DNA of 64,000 nt. Source: an uncultured Isoptericola sp. Lineage in GTDB: Bacteria; Actinomycetota; Actinomycetes; Actinomycetales; Cellulomonadaceae. Shown here one piece after another: positions 33,749-42,804 of this stretch. The notes under the pieces were generated by a model. It was not told where the DNA came from. It was given only the letters and a program-made list of their open reading frames with translations, and searched no databases. The stretch lies in contig CANMFP010000007.1 of the NCBI GenBank assembly GCA_947497265.1, positions 62,001-126,000 of the forward strand, read 5' to 3'. Position 1 is the stretch's first letter. The number at the start of each line of letters is the position of its first letter. The position numbers and the translations under genes are program-made.

Positions 33749-34708
33749 TCAGCGCATCCGCTCCTGGCAGATCGCCGTGCCGCCGCCCGGGTCTGCCGGG
33801 TCGGCGTGATGGCGCCGCGCGGTGGCCGCGGCCGCGCGGACGACGGCGTCGAGCACCTGGCGCACGGCCCGCCGTCGGGCACGGTCCGGCCGCAGCACGG
33901 CCGAGACGTGCCGGTTCGCCGGGATGCCGGTCAGCGCGCGCAGCGTGAGGCGGTCGTCCACAGGCGTGGTGAAGCGGGGAAGGATCGCCAGGCGGTCGCC
34001 GGCCGCCACCAGTGCCTCGACGAGCCGGTTGTCGACGACGCGTTGCCGGACGTCGAGCCGGGTGCCGGTGGCCTGCTCGATGCTCTGCAGGACGGTGTCG
34101 AAGGGGTAGCCGTGCGGCACGCCGATCCACGCGGACTCGGTCACGTCGGTGACGTCGACCGTCGCCCGCGCCGCGAGCGGGTGGGCTGTGGACATGGCGA
34201 CGTCGAGCGGCTCGACGGCCACCGGCACGACGACGAGCCCGTCCGTCCGCACCGGTCGCCGGCTCGTGAAGCTGTGCGCGAGGACGATGTCGTGGTCCGC
34301 CGTCAGGGCGCCGAACTCGGCCTCGGCCACGTCGGCGTCGGTGTAGCGCAGCTCCACGCCGGTGCCGGCCATCGCCCGCTCGACGTCGGGGAGCAGGAAC
34401 GTGGCGGCGCTCGGCAGCGCCGCGAGGGTGACCGTCCCGACGGGTTCGTCGCGGAACGCGTCCCACCGGGCCTGCACCTCGGCGAGCGCCGTGACGACGT
34501 CGACGGCGCTGTCGGCGAGCAGCCGTCCGGCGTCGGTCAGCCGGACACCCCGGCCGGAGGGCTCGACCAGCGCGGCGCCCAGCTCGCGCTGCGCGGTGCG
34601 GAGCTGCTGCGAGACGGCGGACGGCGTGCGGTGCGTCGCGGCCGCGACGGCGGAGACGCTGCCGCGGTCCGCCAGCTCGCGCAGGAGCTCGAGGTGTCGG
34701 ACGTCCAT
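33749..34708 (-). CDS. LysR-family transcriptional regulator
   Basis: A 319-residue LysR protein. The N-terminal winged helix 'HLELLRELADRGSVSAVAAATHRTPSAVSQQLRTAQRELG' is intact and the effector domain (~90-300) follows, with 'AWIGVPHGYPFDTVLQ' typical of that fold. It is divergent from an EamA transporter, which it probably controls. ATG 34708 lies 7 nt from TAGGCT, and a perfect GTAGGC-A-GCCTAC palindrome (34710-34722) overlaps that -10 box, fitting autoregulation. There is no ribosome site, so the message may be leaderless. It is 48 bp upstream of the clpP pair on the same strand. Confidence 0.9.
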   Translation of the reverse strand: MDVRHLELLRELADRGSVSAVAAATHRTPSAVSQQLRTAQRELGAALVEPSGRGVRLTDAGRLLADSAVDVVTALAEVQARWDAFRDEPVGTVTLAALPSAATFLLPDVERAMAGTGVELRYTDADVAEAEFGALTADHDIVLAHSFTSRRPVRTDGLVVVPVAVEPLDVAMSTAHPLAARATVDVTDVTESAWIGVPHGYPFDTVLQSIEQATGTRLDVRQRVVDNRLVEALVAAGDRLAILPRFTTPVDDRLTLRALTGIPANRHVSAVLRPDRARRRAVRQVLDAVVRAAAATARRHHADPADPGGGTAICQERMR

Positions 34709-34780
34709 TGTAGGCAGCCTACCGAGCAGGTGCAGAACATTTCGCTTGTCCTTCATCGAGGCTGGCCGGACGATGGCCGC

Positions 34781-35680
34781 ATGCCGTTCCGACACTGTCT
34801 GCTCGCCGCCTCGGTCGCCGTCATGTGGGGGCTGAACTTCTTGGCCATCGACGCGTCGCTCGGGCACTTCCCGCCGATGTTCCTCGTGGCGCTGCGCTTC
34901 GCGCTGATCGCCGTGCCGACGCTGTTCCTGGTGCCGCGCCCCCGGGTGCCCGTCCGGTGGCTGATCGGCTACGGCGTCGGGTTCGGCATCCTGCAGTTCA
35001 CGTTCCTCTACTGGGGGATGGCCGTCGGGATGCCGGCGGGCCTGGCGTCGCTGGTGCTGCAGGCGTCGGGGCCGTTCACGGTGGTGCTCGGGGCGGCGTT
35101 CCTGCGCGAACGAGTCGGCTCTCGCCAGGTGGTCGGCATCCTCGTCGCCGTCGCGGGCCTCACGGTGGTCGGCTGGCAGCAGGCGCAGACGGCGGCGCTC
35201 CTGCCGTTCCTGCTGACGCTCGCCGGCGCGCTGGGCTGGGCGGTCGGCAACATCTCCAACCGGCAGGCGCGGCCGCAGAACCCGCTGCACCTGACGCTGT
35301 GGATGTCGGTGGTGCCGCCGGTGCCGATGCTGGCGGTCGCGCTGGTGGTCGAGGGGCCGGCCGAGATCCTGAGGTCTGTGACGTCGTTCGACGACCCCGG
35401 CGCCGTCGGGGCGCTCGTCGGGCTCGCCTACACGGTGGTGGTCGGCACGGTCCTGGGCTCCGGGGTCTGGACGTGGCTGATGGCCCGGCACCCCGCCGGG
35501 GTGGTGGCGCCCTTCTCGATGCTGGTTCCCGTGGTGGGGATGACGGCGGCGTGGGTCGTGCTCGGCGAGGTGGTCAGCGTCCCGGAGCTGAGCGGTGCGG
35601 TCCTCGTGGTGGTCGGGGTGCTGTGGGGCGGAGCGCGGCGGCGGGAACGGTTCTCCTCAGGCGCGGTCGTCGCGGGCTGA
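34781..35680 (+). CDS. EamA-family (DMT) transporter
   Basis: 299 residues with ten predicted transmembrane helices in two EamA repeats: 'SVAVMWGLNFLAIDASLGHFPPM' opens the first and 'LAGALGWAVGNISNR' the second. 'LVLQASGPFTVVLGAAFLRERV' is the classic EamA end-of-repeat block. DMT transporters export or import small metabolites such as amino acids. ATG 34781 has only a weak ribosome site; alternative in-frame starts lie far upstream, within the antisense of LysR. It is divergent from the LysR gene, its likely regulator, and overlaps the convergent ArsR-like gene by 24 bp. Confidence 0.9.
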   Translation: MPFRHCLLAASVAVMWGLNFLAIDASLGHFPPMFLVALRFALIAVPTLFLVPRPRVPVRWLIGYGVGFGILQFTFLYWGMAVGMPAGLASLVLQASGPFTVVLGAAFLRERVGSRQVVGILVAVAGLTVVGWQQAQTAALLPFLLTLAGALGWAVGNISNRQARPQNPLHLTLWMSVVPPVPMLAVALVVEGPAEILRSVTSFDDPGAVGALVGLAYTVVVGTVLGSGVWTWLMARHPAGVVAPFSMLVPVVGMTAAWVVLGEVVSVPELSGAVLVVVGVLWGGARRRERFSSGAVVAG

Positions 35681-36310
35681 CGCCCTGCGGTCGAGCGCTG
35701 CGCTCACCACCGGGAACGCGTTGAAGTGGACCTGCACGGGGACTGCGCCGGGCACGTCCTCCTGGTCCTTCAGCGCCGCCAGCTGCTCGTCGATGACGGC
35801 GGTCACCGCGTCGATCATGCGGGCGAGCTGTTCCGCGGTGGCGAACGTGTTGGAGGTCATGAGCGTGACGGAGTCCTTCCACTCCGCGAGCCCGGTCCGT
35901 TCGGTCTCGATGTCCATGGCGTGGAGGAGCTGCCAGATCTTCTCCTGGCGGCCCCGCTCGAACTCGGCGTTCACCAGCGTCTTGGTGGTCCGCAGCCCGG
36001 CGTCGTCCTCGTCCTCCGGGCCGATCGAGAAGCCGCCGGGGGCCGCCTCCCACCAGCGCTCGCGGGCGGTGCCCCGGCCCTCGACCTCGCGGACGAAGTC
36101 GTGCTTGGCGAGCTGTCGCAGGTGGTAGCTGGTCGAGCCGCTCGACTCACCGAGCAGCTCGGCCAGACCGGTGGCCGTGAGGGCTCCGTGCACCTGCAGC
36201 AGGTCGAGGATCCGGACGCGCAGCGGGTGCGAGAGTCCTCGCAGTCGGGTGGCATCCAGCTTCTCGGGTCGCCGAGCCTGCTGGTCCGGGGCCTCGGGGC
36301 GCTCGCTCAT
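35657..36310 (-). CDS. ArsR/HTH_20-type winged-helix regulator
   Basis: 217 residues. The N-terminal domain 'RLRGLSHPLRVRILDLLQVHGALTATGLAELLGESSGSTSYHLRQLAKHDFV' is a complete ArsR-like winged helix with the wing 'REVEGRGTARERWWEAA'. The C-terminal ~120 residues are helical and could bind a ligand or partner. ATG 36310 is preferred because TACCGT ends 7 nt before it (leaderless pattern). It converges on the EamA gene with a 24-bp overlap. Regulated target is not evident; the neighbouring small gene is transcribed in the same direction upstream. Confidence 0.87.
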   Translation of the reverse strand: MSERPEAPDQQARRPEKLDATRLRGLSHPLRVRILDLLQVHGALTATGLAELLGESSGSTSYHLRQLAKHDFVREVEGRGTARERWWEAAPGGFSIGPEDEDDAGLRTTKTLVNAEFERGRQEKIWQLLHAMDIETERTGLAEWKDSVTLMTSNTFATAEQLARMIDAVTAVIDEQLAALKDQEDVPGAVPVQVHFNAFPVVSAALDRRASARDDRA

Positions 36311-36334
36311 GGCCACGACGGTACAGCGAGGCGG

Positions 36335-36580
36335 TCAGCGCAGCCCCAGCGGGTTGGTCTGGGCGGCGTTGTCACGCATGTGCTCGTCCGCGCGGCGCCG
36401 TGCCTCGGCGGCGTGGCGGCGATCCCGGGCGGCAGCGCGTGCGCCGGGCGTGCCCGTGGACGTCGCCGTGCGAGGTGCCGTCGCAGCCCGGGTGGCAGCC
36501 GTCGTTCGAGGCTGACGCTGGAAGATCCGGTCCAGGAGCTGACGGGCGGTTCGGGTAGGGGTGGTCACGGCGATCGGCAT
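36335..36580 (-). CDS. Small basic protein of unknown function
   Basis: 81 residues, strongly basic and rich in R, A and T, with 'TARQLLDRIFQRQPR' near the N-terminus and 'ARDRRHAAEARRRADEHMRDNA' later. No known domain is recognised. ATG 36580 has AGGAG 7 nt upstream and a promoter with TTGCCA, 17 bp and TATGTT lies just before, so it is a real gene rather than a shadow. The promoter overlaps an 8-bp inverted repeat, so it is probably regulated. It is separated by 24 bp from the ArsR-like gene that follows on the same strand. Confidence 0.65.
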   Translation of the reverse strand: MPIAVTTPTRTARQLLDRIFQRQPRTTAATRAATAPRTATSTGTPGARAAARDRRHAAEARRRADEHMRDNAAQTNPLGLR

Positions 36581-36622
36581 GAAGGGCTCCTGGGAGGGCT
36601 GACGAGCTGGCGAACAATCACC

Positions 36623-36664
36623 AACATAGCGCTGCAAAGAGTCCTTGGCAACACTATCTTTGCA
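36623..36664 (-). promoter_or_regulatory. Promoter with overlapping TGCAAAGA/TCTTTGCA inverted repeat
   Basis: On the minus strand TTGCCA (36651-36646) and TATGTT (36628-36623) are separated by 17 bp. TGCAAAGA (36633-36640) and TCTTTGCA (36657-36664) form a perfect 8-bp inverted repeat with 16-nt spacing that spans the -35 box and spacer, the position of a repressor site. Confidence 0.55.
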
Positions 36665-36700
36665 AACGTTCGTCGGGACATTTCTGCGAGCGCGCGAAAC

Positions 36701-36737
36701 GCCCGTGCCCGGCGGCGTGACGCCGTCGGGCACGGGC
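36701..36737. terminator. Hairpin between the small gene and the surface nuclease-like gene
   Basis: GCCCGTGCCCGGCGGCG (36701-36717) pairs with 36721-36737 with one mismatch and a 3-nt loop. It lies 19 bp beyond the stop of the minus-strand surface protein gene and is its likely terminator. Confidence 0.7.
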
Positions 36738-36755
36738 CTGATGACCTGGGATCGG

Positions 36756-39215
36756 TCAGTGACGACGCCGCAGGCGCACTCCTGCCCAGGTCAAGGCCGT
36801 ACCGAACAGGAGGAGCATCGCCGTGAGCGGCAGCAGCACGCCACCGTCGAACCCCGTGCTGACGAGCGCGGGATGGGCCGCCTGGTACGTGGGGCCCTGC
36901 GGGTCACGGTGCGGGGCGTCGCCCGGTGGGACGTCACCGGGGGAGGGGCCGGAGGCGTCGTCGCCGTCTCCGTCTCCGCCTCCGCCTCCGTCGCCGTCGC
37001 CATCGCCGCCTCCGTCACCGTCGCCGCCTCCGTCATCGTCCGACGGCGGGTCGTCGGGGTCGTCCGGGCCGGGATCGGCCGGCTCCTGGAACGTGCCGCC
37101 GCCGAGCCACGCCGTCGGGGTGTCGTCGGTGGCGAGGGTGGTGACCTCGTCCGGGTCCTGGAGCCTCGCCGGGAGCGTGGTGGCCGCGAAGCGTGCGGAG
37201 TCGACGGTGTCGGGGAGCCGCGGGTGCTCCTCCTCGAACCGTTCCGCGGGCATCGACTCGCGGGGGGCCTCGTCGAGGATCACCCCGCCCATGATCTCGA
37301 GGAACCACTCCTGTTCCCCGTGCGTCCACTCGTAGCGGTAGAGGGGCGTCTCCAGGCGCTCCATGTACTCGTCGTAGATCTCCTGGGGGTCCCACTCGGT
37401 GCGCGCGGGCCAGGCGGAGACGTCACCCGAACCGATGACGTCGTGGAACGCTCCGGGCCGTTCGGCGTCGCGGGTCCTGATCCACTCGGCGGCGACCCTC
37501 GCCGTGTACACGCGGCGCAGGTCCGCGTACTCAGGATCGTTGTTCACCGCCTCCTCGAGGATCGGTGCGTACGTGTCCGCGAGGAGCTCGTTGTTCCGGT
37601 CGACGACGTCCTGCGGGGCATCGGCGCAGAGATCCTCGCCGGGGTGCTCGTAGTCGAGCTCGATCGGCTCGATCTGTGCTCGCAAGGGCGCGTCGACGAT
37701 GTACAGGTCGTCGCCGTCCTCGCGGACGGTCGCGGGCTCCGGATCCACCCAGAACCGGTAGGCGTCGTGGCAGACGAGCCCGTCGTCCGTCCGCTCGAGC
37801 GAGTCCCAGAACTCGGAGCCGACCTCGGTCTCCGGGTCCAGCTGCTCGGAGAGGGTGCGCTTGAACGCGAGGTCCGCCTCCAGCAGCACCCGGCCGGCGT
37901 CCGTCGTGGCGAACTGCTCGTCGATGATCGTCTCGGGCTCGTCCGGGTTGAGGTTCACCCAGAACTGGCTCGGATCGAGCGCCAGCCAGGTGAACAGGGC
38001 GTCGGACGACAGGTTGAGCGCGGACTCCCCGCCGAATCCGGGTTCCGCGTCCTCGGGGAGCTCGTCCGCCGCGAAGGAGTAGCCGAAGTCGTCGTTCTCC
38101 GGGTCGTCCGAGATGTACCGCAGCTCCAGCGACGTCCAGTCGACGCCCCCGGGACGGAACCCGCGGAAGCCGCCGAGGCGCCGGCCGTCCTGCCCGAGCC
38201 TCTGGTTGGCCTGACGGATCTGGTTCGCCTCCGCCTGGTCGCGGCCCGACCGGAGGGCGAGGTTCTTGGCCGGTCCGCGGGTCGACCGCTCCGGGCAGGC
38301 CGTCGCCAAGGTGGTGAGCTTCGCGGGGTTCGCCGGGACCGCGCACCGTGGGTTCATCGTGTTGCTCGGCGACTTGGGCGGGTTCGTCGGCACCGCCGTC
38401 GAGCGCATCACGGTGTACCGGATCCCGTACTGCCGCAGCAGTCGGATCTGCCCCGGCTTCGGGTCCTGGCTGAACACGTAGGCGACGCGCCATCCCTGCC
38501 GCTGCAGCGCGCGGTCGGCCCGGAGCTGTTCGAGCTTGAGCTGCGAGCTCCCGGACTTCAGCTCGTAGGCGAGCTTGTGCTTGCGGTTCGCGGCGTCGTA
38601 GCGGCGGTCCTCCCGGACCGAGGTGTCCTCGCACATCCACTCGGCACCGCCGAGCTTGAGCCGTCTGGCGACGTTGCGGTGGAACCCGTCACCGCGGGCG
38701 TCCGCCGACTGGTTCGGGATGTACTGGTTCACCCAGCTCCGCCAGCTGAGCTGTCCGGACCCGTTCTGCAGGTAGTAGTTCCAGCGGCGGACCAGGCGGT
38801 CGTAGGTGCCCACCGGGTGGTTCTTGTAGTCGGTCCCGACCTTCTCGAGCTCCTCGGCCGACGGCGCCTTGCCGTCGTCCGCATACTCGCGCAGCTTCTC
38901 GGCCGGGTTCTCGTACTCGTAGTCGGCGATCCTCTCGGTGTGCCCGTCGGGCAGGCCGCCGTCCGGGCCGGGCAGCTCCGTGAGGTCCGCGATGCCCTCG
39001 ATGCCCTCGATCAGCTCGTCGCACCGCACGTCGAAGCGCGGCGCCGACACCGCCTCCTCGGCCGGGAGCCACGTCGCGGACGCGCCGACGAAGGCGAGGG
39101 ACGCGGTGGTGACCACGGCGACGAGGCGTGCCACGGTACGGCGCCATCGCCGGCCGGCCTCCCTCCGGGCGTGCTCGTCGGCAGCGGCGGGCTGCGGGTG
39201 TACCGGTGAGCGCAC
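36756..39215 (-). CDS. Secreted, probably cell-wall-anchored protein with a PD-(D/E)XK nuclease-like domain
   Basis: 819 residues. A basic N-terminus and hydrophobic segment (~28-50) form a long signal peptide. Residues ~175-270 resemble a restriction-endonuclease-like fold: 'GDGFHRNVARRLKLGG', 'RRYDAANRKHKLAYELKSG' (D207, E218, K220 as the D...ExK triad) and 'RALQRQGWRVAYVF'. The long middle part is acidic and unrecognised. Near the end come a Gly/Asp linker, 'LVSTG' (sortase-like motif), a hydrophobic stretch and 'RLRRRH', the layout of wall-anchored proteins. GTG 39215 has GGAGGAG 7 nt upstream. Nuclease activity is inference from motifs; it could be a DNA-binding or toxin-like surface protein. 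Confidence 0.75.
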   Translation of the reverse strand: MRSPVHPQPAAADEHARREAGRRWRRTVARLVAVVTTASLAFVGASATWLPAEEAVSAPRFDVRCDELIEGIEGIADLTELPGPDGGLPDGHTERIADYEYENPAEKLREYADDGKAPSAEELEKVGTDYKNHPVGTYDRLVRRWNYYLQNGSGQLSWRSWVNQYIPNQSADARGDGFHRNVARRLKLGGAEWMCEDTSVREDRRYDAANRKHKLAYELKSGSSQLKLEQLRADRALQRQGWRVAYVFSQDPKPGQIRLLRQYGIRYTVMRSTAVPTNPPKSPSNTMNPRCAVPANPAKLTTLATACPERSTRGPAKNLALRSGRDQAEANQIRQANQRLGQDGRRLGGFRGFRPGGVDWTSLELRYISDDPENDDFGYSFAADELPEDAEPGFGGESALNLSSDALFTWLALDPSQFWVNLNPDEPETIIDEQFATTDAGRVLLEADLAFKRTLSEQLDPETEVGSEFWDSLERTDDGLVCHDAYRFWVDPEPATVREDGDDLYIVDAPLRAQIEPIELDYEHPGEDLCADAPQDVVDRNNELLADTYAPILEEAVNNDPEYADLRRVYTARVAAEWIRTRDAERPGAFHDVIGSGDVSAWPARTEWDPQEIYDEYMERLETPLYRYEWTHGEQEWFLEIMGGVILDEAPRESMPAERFEEEHPRLPDTVDSARFAATTLPARLQDPDEVTTLATDDTPTAWLGGGTFQEPADPGPDDPDDPPSDDDGGGDGDGGGDGDGDGGGGGDGDGDDASGPSPGDVPPGDAPHRDPQGPTYQAAHPALVSTGFDGGVLLPLTAMLLLFGTALTWAGVRLRRRH

Positions 39216-39240
39216 GACAGACTCCTCCGATCGATCCGGT

Positions 39241-39254
39241 GAGCAACCTTGCTC
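39241..39254. promoter_or_regulatory. GAGCAA-CC-TTGCTC palindrome upstream of the surface nuclease-like gene
   Basis: Perfect 6-bp arms with a 2-nt centre, 26 bp before the GTG 39215 start. Its position fits an operator for that gene; nothing identifies the regulator. Confidence 0.4.
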
Positions 39255-39437
39255 TACCGAGGGCCTCGGGATGACACCGCGAAAAACGTTAGAGGGCATC
39301 GCCAGGGAGTGCAGGCAGCATGAACTTGCATGGACCTGGGGGCACGGACCGGCCGGGAACTCTCGGCGAGTAGGCTCCGTTGTGCAGCCGTACGATGCCG
39401 CCGTCGTGCACCTCCCCTCACCGCCCCAGGAGTGTGT

Positions 39438-42400
39438 GTGTTCCGCCTTGCCCGCTTGTCCCTGGCCAACCGCGCCGTCGTGGCGCTCGCGACGATCGCG
39501 ATCTTCGCGTTCGGCGCGCTGAGCCTGACGTCGTTGAAGCAGGAGCTCATCCCGTCGCTCGAGCTGCCGGCGGGAGCCGTGGTCGCCGTCTACCCCGGCG
39601 CGTCGCCCGAGGTGGTGGAGCAGAACGTCACCGAGCCGCTCGAGGCCGCCGCGCAGACGGTGGAGGGCATCGAGTCGCTCAGCTCGTCGGCGTCCACCGG
39701 CATGTCCATGACCACGGTGGAGTTCGAGTACGGCACCGACATGGACGCAGCGACGCAGCGGCTCACCACGGCCGTCACCCGCACCCAGTCGCAGCTCCCG
39801 GAGGACGTCGAGCCGCAGGTCATCACCGGTTCGCTCGACGACCTGCCCGTCATCCAGCTCGCCGCGGCGGGGTCGGACGACGTCGCCGCCCTCGCGGACG
39901 AGATCGACACGGTGCTCGTGCCCGAGCTGGAGCGGATCGACGACGTGCGTTCGGTGGCGGTCACCGGCGGCCAGGCCGACCAGGTGCTCATCGAGGTCGA
40001 CCCGGCCGAGCTGGCGAAGGACGGCCTCGAGCTGACCCAGGTGACCGACGTCCTGGCGGACTACGGCGTGGTGGTCCCGGCGGGCACCATCACCGAGGAC
40101 GACGCGACCTACTCCCTGCAGGCGGGCACCCGCGTCGAGAGCGTCGAGGACCTCGAGGAGGTCCCGCTCGTCCCGACGCCCACCGACCCCGGTGCGGGCG
40201 ACCCCGGTGCCACCGTGCCGGACGACGCCGCCGACGTGCCGCCGTCGGGCACCGGCACCGAGCCCGGCGCCGACGGCGAGGCGATCCCCGGCCAGGACGA
40301 GCTGTTGCCGGACGCCAACGCGCCCCCGGAGGTGCCGGAGCCTGTGCTGCTCGGCGACGTCGCCGAGATCAGCGTCGCGCCGACCGAGGCCGACTCCTTC
40401 TCCCGGCTGGACGGCGAGCCGTCGCTCGGCATCGCCATCACGAAGACCCCGCAGGGCAACACGGTCGACGTCTCGCACGCCGTCCAGCAGGTCATCGACG
40501 ACAACGCCGCGGAGCTCGAGGACGCCGGCATCAGCACCGCCGTCGTGTTCGACCAGGCGCCCTTCATCGAGGAGTCCATCGAGGGCCTCGCGACCGAGGG
40601 CGGCCTGGGCCTGATCTTCGCGATCCTCATCATCCTGGTGTTCCTGCTGTCGGTGCGCTCGACGCTGGTCTCCGCCGTGTCGATCCCGCTGTCCCTGGCC
40701 ACGGCGTTCCTCGTCATGGACGTCACCGGCTACACGCTGAACATCCTCACGCTCGCCGCGCTGACCATCTCCATCGGCCGCGTGGTCGACGACGCGATCG
40801 TCGTCATCGAGAACATCAAGAGACACCTGTCCTACGGCGAGGACAAGCGCCAGGCGATCCTCACCGCCGTCGGCGAGGTCGCCGGGGCGATCTCCGCCTC
40901 GACCATCTGCACGGTGGCGGTGTTCCTGCCGCTGGGGCTCGTCGCGGGCATGACGGGCGAGCTGTTCCGGCCGTTCGCGTTCACGGTCGCCATCGCGATG
41001 CTCGCCTCGCTGCTCGTGGCGCTGACCATCGTGCCGGTGCTCGCCTACTGGTTCGTCAAGGCGCCCAAGGGCGCCGTCGAGTCGGAGGACGGCGGCGAGG
41101 CGATCCGTGAGGCCGCCGAGGCCAAGGAACGCCGCGGCCTCTGGCAGCGTGCGTACGTCCCGAGCCTCGCCGCGTCGCTGCGCCACCCGTGGGTGTCGCT
41201 GGTCGTCGCCGTCGGCATCCTCGCCGGCACGCTCGCCCTCGTCCCGCGCCTGGAGACGAACTTCATCGGGGACTCCGGCCAGGACACGGTCTCGGTCACC
41301 CAGACCTTCGCCGACACCGCGTCCCTGGAGGCGCAGGACGACGCCGCACGCGACATGGAGGAGGCGCTCGGCGACGTCGAGGGCATCGAGACCGTCCAGA
41401 CCTCGGTGGGCGCCGGGGACGCCGGCGAGGCTGCGTTCTTCGGCGGCGGTTCCACACCGACCGCCACCTTCTCGATCACGCTCGACGAGGCGGCGGACCC
41501 TGTCGCCGTCCAGGCCGACGTCCGCGAGGCGGCCGAGGCGCTGGCCGGCGAGGGCCCGACGACGGAGGTCAGCGTCGCCGGGGGAGACTCCGGCTTCGGC
41601 TCCACCACCATCGACCTGGTGGTGCGTGCGCACGACACCGACGACCTCTCGACCGCGGCCGCCGCGGCGCAGGACGCGGTGACCGGGCTCGACGGCGTCG
41701 CGGAGGTCACGAACGACCTGGCCTCGGCGCAGCCGGTCCTGCAGGTCACGGTGGACCGCGAGGCGGCCGCCGAGGCGGGCCTGACCGAGACCCAGGTGGC
41801 CGGCATCGTCTCCGGCACGATGACCCCGGAGCAGACCGTCGGCGAGGTCGACCTCGGCGACGGTCCGGTGGACGCCGTCGTCGTCACCGGTGAGGCGCCG
41901 CAGTCGGTCGAGGAGGTCGAGGAGATCGAGGTTCCGACCGCCACCGGCACGGTGCCGCTGACGGACGTGGCCTCCGTCGACGAGGTCGAGACGCCGACGT
42001 CGATCAGCCGCGTCGACGGCGAGCGCTCGGCCACGGTGTCGATCACGCCGGAGAGCCAGGACCTCGGCACCCTGAGCACCGAGGTGGTCACCGCCGTCGA
42101 CGGGCTCGACCTGCCGCCGGGCGCCACGGTGGAGATCGGCGGCGTCGCCGCGGACCAGGAGGAGGCCTTCGCCGACCTCGGGCTGGCGCTGCTCGCGGCG
42201 ATCGCGATCGTCTACCTGATCATGGTCGCGACGTTCAAGTCGCTGGTCCAGCCGCTGATCCTGCTGGTCTCCGTGCCGCTGTCCGCGACCGGTGCGCTCG
42301 TCGCGCTGCTCGCCACGGACACGCCGCTCGGCGTGCCCGCGCTGATCGGTGTGCTGATGCTGGTGGGCATCGTGGTGTCGAACGCCATCGTGCTGATCGA

Positions 42401-42770
42401 CCTCATCAACCAGTACCGGCTGCGTGGCCGGTCGCTCGACGAGGCGGTGCGCGAGGGCGCCCGGAAGAGGCTGCGGCCGATCGTCATGACGGCGCTGGCC
42501 ACCATCGGCGCGCTCACGCCCATGGCCATCGGCGTCACCGGCGGTGGTGCGTTCATCTCGCAGCCGCTCGCGCTCGTGGTGATCGGCGGGCTCATCTCCT
42601 CGACCCTGCTCACCCTGCTCATCGTCCCGGTGCTGTATGTGCTGGTCGAGGGTCGCAAGGACCGCAAGGCGGCACGGCGTGAGCGGCGTGCCGAGAAGCG
42701 GAAGAGGAAGCAGAGGGAGAAGCAGGACCGGCGGGCCGCTGCGCAGGCTGCGAAGGCGTCCCGAGAATGA
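39438..42770 (+). CDS. RND-family (AcrB-like) efflux transporter
   Basis: 1110 residues. The N-terminal helix is followed by 'YPGASPEVVEQNVTEPLE', the AcrB-type first porter segment; two large periplasmic-type loops and 12 helices are recognisable, with 'SIGRVVDDAIVVIENIKRHL' (helix 4 acidic relay) and 'VGIVVSNAIVLIDLINQYRLRG' (helix 10-11). A proline/glycine/aspartate-rich insert of about 60 residues (~250-315) lies in the first porter loop. The C-terminus is a lysine/arginine-rich cytoplasmic tail. No membrane-fusion or TolC partner is nearby, as usual in Gram-positives. GTG 39438 has AGGAG 5 nt upstream. Confidence 0.9.
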   Translation: MFRLARLSLANRAVVALATIAIFAFGALSLTSLKQELIPSLELPAGAVVAVYPGASPEVVEQNVTEPLEAAAQTVEGIESLSSSASTGMSMTTVEFEYGTDMDAATQRLTTAVTRTQSQLPEDVEPQVITGSLDDLPVIQLAAAGSDDVAALADEIDTVLVPELERIDDVRSVAVTGGQADQVLIEVDPAELAKDGLELTQVTDVLADYGVVVPAGTITEDDATYSLQAGTRVESVEDLEEVPLVPTPTDPGAGDPGATVPDDAADVPPSGTGTEPGADGEAIPGQDELLPDANAPPEVPEPVLLGDVAEISVAPTEADSFSRLDGEPSLGIAITKTPQGNTVDVSHAVQQVIDDNAAELEDAGISTAVVFDQAPFIEESIEGLATEGGLGLIFAILIILVFLLSVRSTLVSAVSIPLSLATAFLVMDVTGYTLNILTLAALTISIGRVVDDAIVVIENIKRHLSYGEDKRQAILTAVGEVAGAISASTICTVAVFLPLGLVAGMTGELFRPFAFTVAIAMLASLLVALTIVPVLAYWFVKAPKGAVESEDGGEAIREAAEAKERRGLWQRAYVPSLAASLRHPWVSLVVAVGILAGTLALVPRLETNFIGDSGQDTVSVTQTFADTASLEAQDDAARDMEEALGDVEGIETVQTSVGAGDAGEAAFFGGGSTPTATFSITLDEAADPVAVQADVREAAEALAGEGPTTEVSVAGGDSGFGSTTIDLVVRAHDTDDLSTAAAAAQDAVTGLDGVAEVTNDLASAQPVLQVTVDREAAAEAGLTETQVAGIVSGTMTPEQTVGEVDLGDGPVDAVVVTGEAPQSVEEVEEIEVPTATGTVPLTDVASVDEVETPTSISRVDGERSATVSITPESQDLGTLSTEVVTAVDGLDLPPGATVEIGGVAADQEEAFADLGLALLAAIAIVYLIMVATFKSLVQPLILLVSVPLSATGALVALLATDTPLGVPALIGVLMLVGIVVSNAIVLIDLINQYRLRGRSLDEAVREGARKRLRPIVMTALATIGALTPMAIGVTGGGAFISQPLALVVIGGLISSTLLTLLIVPVLYVLVEGRKDRKAARRERRAEKRKRKQREKQDRRAAAQAAKASRE

Positions 42771-42804
42771 CCGGATCTGATTCCGGACGGATCACAGACC
42801 GGTC

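Noticed and set aside
36950-37040. Short tandem repeats of CCGTCTCCGTCTC type
   Set aside because: They encode the Gly/Asp linker of the surface protein; not an intergenic repeat or CRISPR array.
36756-41633. Long minus-strand open frame reaching into the RND pump gene
   Set aside because: Antisense of the pump; the real gene starts at GTG 39215 with a strong ribosome site and signal peptide.
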